Source: CAIWHR01 sp963816925 (GTDB lineage: Bacteria > Pseudomonadota > Gammaproteobacteria > Burkholderiales > Casimicrobiaceae). From it: a stretch of DNA of 64,000 nucleotides. This document shows, piece after piece, positions 45,699 to 56,571 of the stretch. A program made the position numbers and the translations under genes. Each line of letters opens with the position of its first letter. Position 1 is the first letter of the stretch. A model generated the notes under the pieces. That model searched no databases. It saw only the letters and a list, made by a program, of their open reading frames with translations, and was not told where the DNA came from. The stretch spans positions 82,723-146,722 of the forward strand of contig CAWFMY010000039.1 of NCBI GenBank assembly GCA_963816925.1, given 5' to 3'.

Positions 45699-47327
45699 AT
45701 GCTCGGGCTGATGATGCAATGGCCGCTGCTGATCGCGTCGCTGATCCGCCACGCCGACCAGAACCACGGCGACACGGAGATCGTCTCGCGCACGGTCGAG
45801 GGACCGATCCATCGCTACACCTACCGCGACGCCCACACCCGCGCGCGAAAGCTCGCCAATGCGCTGACCCGCCTCGGTGTCGCTCCGGGCGAATGCGTCG
45901 GCACGCTGGCGTGGAACGGCTACCGGCACTTCGAGCTCTACTACGGCGTGTCGGGCATGGGCGCGGTGCTGCATACGATCAATCCGCGGCTCTTTCGCGA
46001 CCAGCTCGACTACATCGTCAACCACGCCGGCGACCGGCTCGTCTTCTTCGACCTCACATTCCTGCCGCTGGTGGAACAGCTCGCGCCGGCGTGCCCGCAA
46101 GTTGCGGCGTGGGTCGCCATGACCGACCGCGCGCACATGCCGGTCTCGGCCATGCCAGACCTCCTTTGCTATGAGGAGCTGCTCGACGGCGAAAGCGACG
46201 ATTACGAATGGCCGGAATTCGACGAGAACACCGCCGCGTCGCTTTGCTATACGTCCGGCACGACCGGCCACCCGAAGGGCGTGCTGTTCAGCCATCGCTC
46301 GACCGTGCTTCACGCGATGGCCGTTTGCGTGCCCGACGCCAAGGCCTTGTCCGCGCACAGCGTCGTCCTGCCCATCGTCCCGATGTTCCACGTCAATGCG
46401 TGGGGCATTCCCTATTCCGCGCCGCTGGTCGGCGCCAAGCTGGTGTTTCCCGGCCCCGGCTACGACGGCAGAAGCCTCTACGAGCTCTTCGAGAGCGAGC
46501 AGGTGGACACCTCGGCCGGCGTGCCGACCGTCTGGCTCGGCCTCATCCGGTACATGAAGGAGAACAACCTCCGCTTCACGACGCTGAAGCGCACGGCGAT
46601 CGGCGGCTCCGCGTGTCCGGAGGCGATGATGCGAACGCTGCGCGACGACTTCGGCGTGCACGTCCACCACGGCTGGGGCATGACGGAGATGAGCCCGGTG
46701 GGCACCGTCGGCAGCCCCAAGGCCAAGCATCGCGGCCAGTCGGCCGACGAACGCCTTGCGCTGTCGCTGACGCAAGGGCGGCCGCTTTATGGCGTGGAGA
46801 TGAGAATTGTCGATGCCGCCGGAGTGACGCTGCCCCGCGACGGCGTCGCGACCGGCATGGTGATGGTCAAGGGGCCATGGGTCGTGCGCGATTATTTTCG
46901 CAGCGAATCTCCAAGCCCGCTTTCGGCGGACGGGTGGTTTCCCACGGGCGACGTCGGCTCGATCGATGCTGACGGATACCTGCAGATCACGGATCGCGCC
47001 AAGGACGTGATCAAGTCGGGCGGCGAGTGGATCAGCTCGATCGAGCTCGAGAACATCGCGATGGGGCATCCCGGCGTCATGGAGGCCGCCGTGATCGGCG
47101 TGGCTCATCCGAAATGGGACGAGCGGCCGCTGCTGATCGCGGTGCGCAAGGCCGGCGCGGCCGTGACGCGCGACGAGCTGCTCGGGTTCTTTGCGGGAAA
47201 GATCGCCAAGTGGTCGACGCCCGACGATGTCGTGTTCGTCGACGAGCTGCCGCACACGGCGACCGGCAAGCTGTCGAAGAAAACGCTGCGCGAAAAATAC
47301 GGCGCTTACCTGCTTCCGACGGCGTAG
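45699..47327 (+). CDS. Acyl-CoA synthetase (AMP-forming, DmdB/AlkK/PimA-like)
   Basis: A 542-residue adenylate-forming ligase. P-loop-like motif LCYTSGTTGHPKGVLFSHRS, HGWGMTEMSPVGT, the ribose-binding aspartate in GWFPTGDVGSIDADGY, and the catalytic lysine in PHTATGKLSKKTLREKYG. The N-terminus MLGLMMQWPLLIASLIRHAD resembles 3-methylmercaptopropionyl-CoA ligases and medium-chain acyl-CoA synthetases. The start follows AGGAGGGGACCC. It probably activates the acid imported by the adjacent Liv-type transporter. Confidence 0.93.
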   Translation: MLGLMMQWPLLIASLIRHADQNHGDTEIVSRTVEGPIHRYTYRDAHTRARKLANALTRLGVAPGECVGTLAWNGYRHFELYYGVSGMGAVLHTINPRLFRDQLDYIVNHAGDRLVFFDLTFLPLVEQLAPACPQVAAWVAMTDRAHMPVSAMPDLLCYEELLDGESDDYEWPEFDENTAASLCYTSGTTGHPKGVLFSHRSTVLHAMAVCVPDAKALSAHSVVLPIVPMFHVNAWGIPYSAPLVGAKLVFPGPGYDGRSLYELFESEQVDTSAGVPTVWLGLIRYMKENNLRFTTLKRTAIGGSACPEAMMRTLRDDFGVHVHHGWGMTEMSPVGTVGSPKAKHRGQSADERLALSLTQGRPLYGVEMRIVDAAGVTLPRDGVATGMVMVKGPWVVRDYFRSESPSPLSADGWFPTGDVGSIDADGYLQITDRAKDVIKSGGEWISSIELENIAMGHPGVMEAAVIGVAHPKWDERPLLIAVRKAGAAVTRDELLGFFAGKIAKWSTPDDVVFVDELPHTATGKLSKKTLREKYGAYLLPTA

Positions 47328-47343
47328 GCCGTTGCGTGTCCGG

Positions 47344-48261
47344 TCAATTCACCGCGCGTGCGATTTCGGTCAGCGCGGCCCGTGCGTCCGGAACGAGTCC
47401 GCCCATTTGCAGAAAGCCGTGCACCATTCCGGGGTAGCAGGAGTAGCGAGCGGGCACATTCGCGGCCTGCAGCCGCATTGCATAGGCCTCGGCTTCATCG
47501 CGCAGCGTGTCGAATTCGGCGGCGATGATGAGCGCGGGCGGCAATCCGGACAAGTCGGCGGCGTACAGCGGCGAGACCCGCGGGTCCTTCGCGTCGTGAC
47601 CCTCGCCCGCATAGGTCCGGTAGTACCACGCGAGGTCCTCGCGCGGGACGAGGCACTCGGTGGGCCTCATCGCGATGGAGGGGTACGCGAGGGCGAAATC
47701 GACGACGGGCTGCAGCAGGACCTGATGGCGGATGGCGATCCGCGGATCCGTCCTTGCCTGAAGGCACGTGACCGCCGCAAGATTGCCGCCCGCGCTTTCG
47801 CCGCAGATCACGACAGGACCCGGCGCGGCGCCGAGGTCGGCCGCATGCGCGCATGCCCAGGCCGTGGCGGCGGTCGCGTCCTCCAGGGCGGCCGGAAACG
47901 GATGCTCGGGCGCCAGGCGATAATCGACGGAAACCACGATGTGCCGCGCGAGCCGTGACAGGTTGCGGCAGAAGACGTCGCACTCGTCGAGGCCGCCTTT
48001 CACGAATCCGCCGCCATGGAAATACACGAGGACCGGATACGACTGGCCATGCTCGGGGGCGTAGACGCGCGCGGGTATGGCGGCGTCGCCGGCTGGAATC
48101 GAGATTTCGTCGATGCGATCCACGGCCAAGGGCGCGCCGGTCATCGCCGGCGTCCAAAGCGCCCGGAAGGCCTGGCGTACCTCGGCGATCGGCAACTCCC
48201 ATTGCTGCGCGCGGGTGTGCGCGAGCTTGTTGTCGATGAGTTGTTGCAGGGCCGGGTGCAT
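47344..48261 (-). CDS. Alpha/beta hydrolase, hormone-sensitive-lipase family esterase
   Basis: A 305-residue esterase of lipase family IV. The oxyanion motif is VYFHGGGFVKGG, the nucleophile motif VICGESAGGNLAA, the acid residue near AEFDTLRDEAEAYA and the histidine in GMVHGFLQMG. There is no signal, so it is cytoplasmic. It is convergent with the acyl-CoA ligase gene, and could release acids from esters entering the neighbouring pathway, but that is inference from position. Confidence 0.92.
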   Translation of the reverse strand: MHPALQQLIDNKLAHTRAQQWELPIAEVRQAFRALWTPAMTGAPLAVDRIDEISIPAGDAAIPARVYAPEHGQSYPVLVYFHGGGFVKGGLDECDVFCRNLSRLARHIVVSVDYRLAPEHPFPAALEDATAATAWACAHAADLGAAPGPVVICGESAGGNLAAVTCLQARTDPRIAIRHQVLLQPVVDFALAYPSIAMRPTECLVPREDLAWYYRTYAGEGHDAKDPRVSPLYAADLSGLPPALIIAAEFDTLRDEAEAYAMRLQAANVPARYSCYPGMVHGFLQMGGLVPDARAALTEIARAVN

Positions 48262-48278
48262 GGTCTGCGAGCGGGCAA

Positions 48279-49136
48279 TCACTTTTTCAAGCGCCGCCCG
48301 AGCCAGATCGCGAACGGAATCCACCCGACCCAGCGCACGAGGTCGATCAGCTCGTCGTCCCAGCGCCAGTGCTCGAACACGTCGAGTTGCGCGCCCATTT
48401 GCCGCTCGATCCAGCCGAACAGCGAGAGCCAGACAACGAGCAGGACGAGCACCGCGCCCAGCGCGCGCTGTTCCAGCGACAGCGCGCGCCAGAGCGGAAA
48501 CGCAACGAGGCCGCCGACGGCGAGCGCGTAGAGCGCGGTTCGCGCGACCGGCCACGCCGCCAACCATGGCGCCAGCAGAGGCTCGCTCGCGATCATCTTC
48601 GCTGCGGTCCACCCGAGCACCGCGGCACCGATCCACAGGATCGCCGGATAGCGCTCGACCCATTTGACGACGAGGGTGGACCCCCATACGACAATGGGGA
48701 CGGAGATCGCGAGGCCGAGAATGACGAGCAGCAGGCTTCCCTGCGCCGCGCCGCCGACGGCGAGCACGTTGTCCACGCCCATCACCGCGTCCGCGACGAT
48801 GATGGTGCGAATCGCGTCGCGCACCGACGTCGCCGATTTGACCTCGTGCGGGCCGCCGCCGCCCTGCGTCAGCTTCCAGCCGATCCAGATCAGCGCCAGT
48901 CCGCCGACGAGGAGGAAGCCCGGAATCTGCAGCAGCCAGACGACGATGCCGGTGAGTGCGACGCGCACGGCGATCGCGCCAGCCGTGCCCCAGAGAATCA
49001 CGCGCCGCTGCATCTCGCGCGGCACGTTGCGCGCGGCGAGGCCGATGACGATCGCGTTGTCGCCGGCGAGCACGAGGTCGATCAGCACGATCGCCGCGAG
49101 CGCCGACCACCATTCGGGTGCAAAGGGCGCGCTCAT
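48279..49136 (-). CDS. TerC family integral membrane protein
   Basis: A 285-residue membrane protein with about seven to eight helices. The two acidic motifs of the family are present, LIDLVLAGDNAIVIGL and ADAVMGVDNVLAVGG. TerC/YjbE/Alx proteins export manganese or supply it to secreted proteins. It has an extra C-terminal segment (EQRALGAVLVLLVVW... to GRRLKK) forming one or two helices. It precedes the esterase gene by 17 bp. Confidence 0.9.
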   Translation of the reverse strand: MSAPFAPEWWSALAAIVLIDLVLAGDNAIVIGLAARNVPREMQRRVILWGTAGAIAVRVALTGIVVWLLQIPGFLLVGGLALIWIGWKLTQGGGGPHEVKSATSVRDAIRTIIVADAVMGVDNVLAVGGAAQGSLLLVILGLAISVPIVVWGSTLVVKWVERYPAILWIGAAVLGWTAAKMIASEPLLAPWLAAWPVARTALYALAVGGLVAFPLWRALSLEQRALGAVLVLLVVWLSLFGWIERQMGAQLDVFEHWRWDDELIDLVRWVGWIPFAIWLGRRLKK

Positions 49137-49148
49137 CCGACGCGGGCG

Positions 49149-49886
49149 CTAGGTCGCGGGCGACGCCATGTCGCGCGTGCGGCCCCCTTCGGCGCCGAAT
49201 TCGAGGTAGCTGCCGCGGTCGTACCAGTCGGCCAGCACGAAGCGCTCGCAATCGCGGCCGTCGACGACGAGGTGATGCCGCGCGGGGCGGTGCGTGTGGC
49301 CATGGATCATCCGGACGACTTCCGCCGCGCGAAACGCGCCTTCGACGGCGCGCGGCTCGACGTCCATGATCGTCTCCGGCTTTCCCGGCTTGGCCGAACG
49401 GCTGCGGCGGTGCAGCCAGTTCGCGATGCCGCGCCGCACCGAATACGGGAGCGCGAGGTAGCGCCGCTGCCAGTTTTGATCGTACGTGTACCGGCGCAGG
49501 CGCTGGTAGCCGACGTCGGCCGTGCAAAGCTCGTCGCCATGAAGCAGCACGGTCGGCGTCCCGGCGACGTTGACGACGAGCGGCGCGGAAAGCATCGTCG
49601 CGCCGGTGGCGTGCGCGAAGCCGTCGCCGAGCAGGAAGTCGCGGTTGCCGGTCACGACGCCGACCGCGACGCCGGAGGCCGTGACGGATTTCAGCGCGCC
49701 CGCGATCTCCGCCGCGAGCGGCTCGCGCAGCTGGTCGTCGCCGATCCAGTCGTCGAACAGGTCGCCCAGAATGTAGACGCCGGCGGCCTCGCGCGCGGGG
49801 CCCGCGCAGAACGCGTGGAACGCGGCCACCAGCGCCGGCCGCTCGGGCGCCAGGTGCAGGTCGGAAAGAAATAACGTTGGCCGCAC
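49149..49886 (-). CDS. lpxH: UDP-2,3-diacylglucosamine diphosphatase
   Basis: A LpxH of 245 residues, acting in lipid A synthesis at the inner membrane. Metal-binding motifs: LFLSDLHLAPERP, ILGDLFDDWIGDD, VVTGNRDFLLG, VLLHGDELCT and MIHGHTHRP. The start is a GTG (VRPTLFLSDLH) placed 10 bp after the ppiB stop; an in-frame ATG further upstream would run into ppiB. It is in a minus-strand run ppiA-ppiB-lpxH, an order common in this class. Confidence 0.94.
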   Translation of the reverse strand: MRPTLFLSDLHLAPERPALVAAFHAFCAGPAREAAGVYILGDLFDDWIGDDQLREPLAAEIAGALKSVTASGVAVGVVTGNRDFLLGDGFAHATGATMLSAPLVVNVAGTPTVLLHGDELCTADVGYQRLRRYTYDQNWQRRYLALPYSVRRGIANWLHRRSRSAKPGKPETIMDVEPRAVEGAFRAAEVVRMIHGHTHRPARHHLVVDGRDCERFVLADWYDRGSYLEFGAEGGRTRDMASPAT

Positions 49887-49896
49887 TGGAACCGTT

Positions 49897-50394
49897 CTAG
49901 GCGGCGACTTCCTCGGCGCGGGTGATGACGACGTCGGTGGTCGGAACGTTCTGGTGGAAGCCGCTGTTGCCGGTGGCGACACCCTTGATCTTGTCGACCA
50001 CGTCCTGGCCTTTGACGACCTTGCCGAACACGCAGTAGCCCCAGCCCTGCGGGCTCGGCCCCTTGTGGTCGAGGAATTCGTTGTCGGCGATGTTGATGAA
50101 GAACTGGCTCGACGCCGAGTGCGGCTCCGACGTGCGCGCCATCGCCACGGTGTACTTCTTGTTCTTGAGCCCGTTGCCGGCCTCGTTGGCGATGGTCGCG
50201 CGCGTGGGCTTCTGCTTCATGCCGGGCTCCATGCCGCCGCCCTGGATCATGAAGCCGTCGATCACGCGATGGAAGATCGTGTTGTCGTAGTGGCCGTCGC
50301 GGACGTACTGCAGGAAATTCGCGACCGTCGCCGGCGCGTTTTCCGCGTCGAGCTCGAGCGTGATGTCGCCGTGGTTCGTGTGGAGGATGACCAT
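49897..50394 (-). CDS. ppiB: Cytoplasmic peptidyl-prolyl cis-trans isomerase (cyclophilin B)
   Basis: A 165-residue cyclophilin without a signal peptide. Catalytic region FHRVIDGFMIQGGG, FAMARTSEPHSASSQFFINI-type segment (VAMARTSEPHSASSQFFIN), and GYCVFGKVVKGQDVVDKI. It catalyses proline isomerisation in cytoplasmic proteins. It lies 9 bp after the periplasmic paralogue. Confidence 0.96.
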   Translation of the reverse strand: MVILHTNHGDITLELDAENAPATVANFLQYVRDGHYDNTIFHRVIDGFMIQGGGMEPGMKQKPTRATIANEAGNGLKNKKYTVAMARTSEPHSASSQFFINIADNEFLDHKGPSPQGWGYCVFGKVVKGQDVVDKIKGVATGNSGFHQNVPTTDVVITRAEEVAA

Positions 50395-50403
50395 GAGGTG
50401 TCC

Positions 50404-50997
50404 TTACTTGGCGTCGACGACGACGGCCTTGGTGATGATGACCTTCTCGACCGGGACATCCTTGGGGAACGGGCCGCCCGCGCCGGTGGGCGCCTTGGCG
50501 ATCTTGTCGACGACGTCCATGCCCGCGACGACCTTGCCGAACACCGTGTAGCCGATGCCTTGCGGATCCGGGGAGCGGAAATTCAGGAACTTGTTGTCCG
50601 CGACGTTGATGAAGAACTGCGCCGTCGCCGAGTTGGGTTCGGAGGTGCGCGCCATGGCAAGCGTTCCCGGAACGTTGAGGAGGCCCGCCTTGCTCGACAT
50701 CTCGGCTTCGTTGACGACCGGCGGCTTCGTCGGCTTCTGCTTGAAGTCGGCGGTGAACCCGCCGCCCTGGATCATGAACCCGGGAATGACGCGATGGAAC
50801 TGGGTGCCGTCGAACTGCCCGGACTTCACGTAGTCGAGGAAGTTGGCGACCGATTTCGGCGCGGCGTCGGGATAGAGCTCGACGCGGATCTTGCCGGCCG
50901 TGGTGTCGAATTCGACTTGCGGATTCGCGGCCAGCGCGGGGAGGGCGAACGCAGCGGCAAGTGCGGCAGTCGCGATGAGGAAATAGCGGCGGATCAT
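50404..50997 (-). CDS. ppiA: Periplasmic peptidyl-prolyl cis-trans isomerase (cyclophilin A)
   Basis: A 197-residue cyclophilin with signal peptide MIRRYFLIATAALAAAFALPALA. The catalytic region FHRVIPGFMIQGGGF and TLAMARTSEPNSATAQFFIN are intact, so it is an active periplasmic isomerase. It is paralogous to the adjacent ppiB product. Confidence 0.96.
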   Translation of the reverse strand: MIRRYFLIATAALAAAFALPALAANPQVEFDTTAGKIRVELYPDAAPKSVANFLDYVKSGQFDGTQFHRVIPGFMIQGGGFTADFKQKPTKPPVVNEAEMSSKAGLLNVPGTLAMARTSEPNSATAQFFINVADNKFLNFRSPDPQGIGYTVFGKVVAGMDVVDKIAKAPTGAGGPFPKDVPVEKVIITKAVVVDAK

Positions 50998-51055
50998 GTT
51001 GAGGCTCCTGAAGTTGCGATTGAATCAACGAAAGTGCGGACGGTGTTGCGGATGA

Positions 51056-51652
51056 CTACGGTTTCGGCGTGGCGCTGGTCGACGCGGCCGCGGCGGGCTT
51101 CGGCGTTGGCGCGATGAGCTCGCGCGCGAGGACAAGCTTTCCCGCGGCCGTCTTGTTCGTGCGGTCGAGTTTGGTGGCGGTCGCGTATTCGGCGGCGCCC
51201 AGGCGAATGTAGATGTCGCCCAGGTTCTCGTGCGCCACCGCCCAATCGGGAGACGCCTTGACGGCGGACTCGAGCGCGATGCGCGCGCCTTCGTACTCGC
51301 CCTTCTGCGCATGGAGCACCGCCAGGTTGTTGTACGGTTCCGGCAACTCGGGGTAGTCCTCGATCAGCGAAGTGAAGGTCGCGATCGCGGCGGCGTCCTG
51401 GCCCTGCTCGGTCTGCACGACGCCCTTCAGGAAACGCGCCTGCGGCTCGCGCGGCCGTTGCGCGAGCAGGACGTCGAGCTTGACGCTGGCGTTCGCGAAT
51501 TGCCGGTCCTTGACCATGGCGGAGGCCTCGCGCAGTCCTTGCGCATACTGCTTGCGCGCCTCTTCGCTGAGGTCGCGGCCGTCCTGCGCCATCGCGCTGG
51601 TCGCCGCGAGCGCGGCGCAAATGCAAAACAGCATCGGGAAGGGACGGAGCAT
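51056..51652 (-). CDS. Secreted tetratricopeptide repeat protein
   Basis: A 198-residue exported protein; signal MLFCICAALAATSAMA follows a short extension. Three TPR units span residues 30-160, for example ASVKLDVLLAQRPREPQARF, AAIATFTSLIEDYPELPEPY and GARIALESAVKASPDWAVAH. The C-terminus is an Ala/Pro/Thr-rich tail. It probably acts as a periplasmic protein-interaction adaptor. The ATG at 51652 is chosen; the ATG six codons later is also possible. It precedes ppiA on the minus strand by 58 bp. Confidence 0.85.
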   Translation of the reverse strand: MLRPFPMLFCICAALAATSAMAQDGRDLSEEARKQYAQGLREASAMVKDRQFANASVKLDVLLAQRPREPQARFLKGVVQTEQGQDAAAIATFTSLIEDYPELPEPYNNLAVLHAQKGEYEGARIALESAVKASPDWAVAHENLGDIYIRLGAAEYATATKLDRTNKTAAGKLVLARELIAPTPKPAAAASTSATPKP

Positions 51653-51719
51653 CGGGTGCGGCCGGAAGGAATCGTCGCGCGGCGGCCTGTCGTGCCGGGG
51701 ACCGGGCGAGGCCGGCATT

Positions 51720-52577
51720 TTAGCAGGAACCGGCGGCGTCCTTCGCCAGGCGCGAGACGGTGGCGTCGATGAGCCGGCGGGCGATCGACACGCTGGGCGG
51801 CAGCTTCGGCACGGCGTCGAACGCGAACCAGCGCGCTTCCGCGATCTCGGTGTCGTCGGGACGCACATCGCCGCCCGCGTATTCGGCGGTGAACGCGATC
51901 ATCAGCGAGTGCGGAAACGCCCACGACTGGCTCGCGAAGTAGTCGAGCTTGCCGACTTCGACGCCGACTTCCTCGCGCACCTCGCGCCGGATGCAATCCT
52001 CGATCGTCTCGCCGGGCTCGACGAAACCCGCGAGCGCGCTGAACATCGCCGGCGGAAAACGGTGCGCGCGCGCGAGCAGGACCTCGGAGCCGCGCGTCAC
52101 GAGCACCATCATCGCCGGCGACACGCGGGGATACGCGACGAGCCCGCAGGCCGGGCATTCCTTCGCGCGCTCGCCCGCCTTGTCGACCGTCGCCGTGCCG
52201 CAGCGGCCGCAGAAGCGGTGCGTGGCATCCCATTCGACGATCTGGCACGAGCGTGCCGCGAGCGCGAGCAGCGCATCCGGCAGCACGAAGAACAGCGAGC
52301 GCAGTCCCGCATAGCGCCAGCCCGGCGGCTCGGCGGCATTGTCCGGCAACCCGACCGCGACGCAGTCGACGCCGTCGAGCGCGCCCAGATAGTGCGGCGT
52401 GCCGGCGAGGCCGAGCGCCGGCAGCTCGTCCCAGGCCGGCAGTCGCGGGGGCGCTTCGCCTTGCGTGCCGCTGCCCGAGACCAGCACCTTGTCGCCGCGA
52501 AATGCGAACGCGATCGTCCCGGCGGACAATGCCGCGGGCAGGACATGCGCGGGCGCGAATCCCTCCGGCGTATGCAA
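51720..52577 (-). CDS. nudC: NAD(+) diphosphatase / NAD-capped RNA hydrolase
   Basis: A 285-residue NudC. The zinc ribbon has FCGRCG and CPACG, the Nudix box is GFVEPGETIEDCIRREVREE (then VGVEVG), and the NudC-specific motif appears as SQSWAFPHSLMIAF. It hydrolyses NAD(H) and removes NAD caps from RNA. It lies on the minus strand after the molybdenum hydroxylase gene, separated by 18 bp. Confidence 0.95.
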   Translation of the reverse strand: MHTPEGFAPAHVLPAALSAGTIAFAFRGDKVLVSGSGTQGEAPPRLPAWDELPALGLAGTPHYLGALDGVDCVAVGLPDNAAEPPGWRYAGLRSLFFVLPDALLALAARSCQIVEWDATHRFCGRCGTATVDKAGERAKECPACGLVAYPRVSPAMMVLVTRGSEVLLARAHRFPPAMFSALAGFVEPGETIEDCIRREVREEVGVEVGKLDYFASQSWAFPHSLMIAFTAEYAGGDVRPDDTEIAEARWFAFDAVPKLPPSVSIARRLIDATVSRLAKDAAGSC

Positions 52578-52595
52578 GGAACCCGCGCCTTCCGG

Positions 52596-54807
<2,212 letters not shown>

Positions 54808-54819
54808 CGCGATCTCCGG

Positions 54820-55284
54820 TCAGCCGAGGCTCTTCGCCGCTTCATGAATCGCCGCGCGGATGCGCACGTACGTCGCGCACCGGCAGAGGTTGCCGCCCAT
54901 CGCGGCGTCGATGTCTGCGTCGTTCGGGTTCTTTTTCTTCGCGAGCAGCGCCGCCGCCGACATCACCTGTCCGGATTGGCAGTAGCCGCATTGCGGCACG
55001 TCGAGCTTTTCCCACGCGGCCTGCACGGCCTGCGCTTCCTTGGTCTTCAAGCCTTCGATCGTCGTGATCTCGGCGCCCGTCTTGATCGACGACAGCTGCA
55101 CCTGGCAGGAGCGCGTCGGCTGGCCCTCGATGTAGACCGTGCATGCGCCGCACAGCGCCATCCCGCACCCGTACTTGGTGCCGGTCAGGTTGAGGTTATC
55201 GCGCAGGATCCACAGCAGTGGCGTATCGCCGGGGACGTTGGCGGCGATGTCGACGCGGTCCTTGTTGACGAAGAATGTCGGCAT
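54820..55284 (-). CDS. (2Fe-2S)-binding subunit of an IorA-type hydroxylase
   Basis: A 154-residue iron-sulfur subunit. The plant-ferredoxin-type cluster is bound by GTKYGCGMALCGACTVYIEG and a cysteine in TRSCQVQL; the second cluster by CGYCQSGQVMSAAALL and GGNLCRCATYVRIRAAI. It transfers electrons from the molybdenum subunit encoded 12 bp downstream, probably to a c-type cytochrome. It has no signal, so it would be co-exported through Tat with the large subunit. Confidence 0.95.
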   Translation of the reverse strand: MPTFFVNKDRVDIAANVPGDTPLLWILRDNLNLTGTKYGCGMALCGACTVYIEGQPTRSCQVQLSSIKTGAEITTIEGLKTKEAQAVQAAWEKLDVPQCGYCQSGQVMSAAALLAKKKNPNDADIDAAMGGNLCRCATYVRIRAAIHEAAKSLG

Positions 55285-55428
55285 GGAATGCTCCCGGGCG
55301 GACGGTGGTGGGGGCGGCGGGCCCGACGCCCGCGGCGAATCCGCAATGATAGGCGAAACCGCGGATCACCCCAACCGGAACCGCCGCGACATCCCTGCGG
55401 CGGTCAGGGAATCGCCGGCGCCATCGGC

Positions 55429-55434
55429 TATAAT
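55429..55434 (+). promoter_or_regulatory. TATAAT -10 box of prfB-lysS
   Basis: A perfect TATAAT lies 30 bp before the prfB start in the divergent gap to the IorA-type gene. No strong -35 hexamer is seen 17 bp upstream. Confidence 0.5.
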
Positions 55435-55464
55435 TCTCGATTGCCTCGAAGGACGAGCCCCGCC

Positions 55465-56569
55465 ATGGAAGCCGAACGCGTCAACCAGATCGCCGCCTCG
55501 ATCGCGGACCTCCGGCAGCGCACGGCCGAGCTGCGGAGGTATCTTTGACTTCGATGTGAAGGCGGTGCGCCTCGAGGAGGTCACGCGCGAGCTCGAGGAT
55601 CCGAAGATCTGGGACGACCCGAAGCGCGCGCAGGAGCTCGGCAAGGAACGCAAGGCGCTCGAAGGCGTGGTCGGCACGCTGACGAAGCTCGACGCCGGAC
55701 TGAAGGACAGCGGCGAGCTGTTCGAGCTCGCGAAAGCGGATGCCGACGACGCGACGCTGGAAGCGGTCGCAGCGGATGTCACGGGGATCGAGAAGGGCGC
55801 CGCCGACCTCGAGTTCCGGCGGATGTTCTCCGATCCGATGGACCCCGCCAATTGCTTTTTCGACATCCAGGCGGGCTCCGGCGGCACCGAAGCGCAGGAC
55901 TGGGCCGCGATGCTGCTGCGAATGTATCTTCGCTACTGCGAGCGCAAAGGCTACCGGACCGAGCTCCTCGAGGAGACGGCCGGCGAAATCGCCGGCATCA
56001 AGAGCGCGTCGGTCAAGGTCGAGGGCGACTACGCTTATGGCTATTTGCGCAGCGAAGTCGGCGTGCACCGGCTGGTCCGCAAGAGCCCGTTCGACTCCAA
56101 CGCGCGGCGCCATACGTCCTTCGCGAGCGTGTTCGTCTATCCCGAGGTCGACGACTCGATCGAGGTCGACATCAACCCCGCCGACCTGCGCATCGACACG
56201 TTCCGGGCGTCCGGCGCGGGCGGCCAGCACATCAACAAGACCGATTCCGCAGTGCGGATCACGCACCTTCCGACCAATATCGTCGTCCAGTGCCAGAACG
56301 ACCGCTCGCAGCACCGCAACCGCGCCGAGGCGATGGCGATGCTGAAGTCGAAACTCTACGAGCTCGAGCTGCGCAAGCGGCGGGAGGCGCAGCAGAAGCT
56401 CGAGGATTCCAAGACCGACATCGGCTGGGGCCACCAGATCCGGAGTTACGTGCTCGACCAGTCGCGGATCAAGGATCTGCGCACCAACTACGAGGTTGGC
56501 AACACGCAGGCGATCCTCGACGGCGATCTCGACGACTTCATCGCCGCAAGCCTGAAACAGGGAGTGTGA
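55465..56569 (+). CDS. prfB: Peptide chain release factor 2, with programmed +1 frameshift
   Basis: RF2 of about 367 residues. The first 27 codons end ELRRYL followed by an in-frame UGA at 55546-55548; translation continues in the +1 frame as DFDVKAVRLEEV. Domain 2 and 3 marks are complete: IQAGSGGTEAQDWA near the middle and the catalytic GGQ in FRASGAGGQHINKTDSAVRI. The frame change is the genuine autoregulated frameshift: when RF2 is scarce, the ribosome slips on CUU and makes more RF2. The gene is followed by lysS, the usual partner. Confidence 0.97.
55537..55549 (+). promoter_or_regulatory. Programmed frameshift site of prfB
   Basis: The sequence AGGTATCTTTGAC has the slippery CTT codon, the UGA stop and the following C, as in E. 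coli prfB. CGGAGG just upstream is the internal Shine-Dalgarno-like stimulator at the usual distance. The +1 shift moves reading from CTT to TTT-equivalent pairing and continues at GAC. Confidence 0.95.
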
Positions 56570-56571
56570 CC

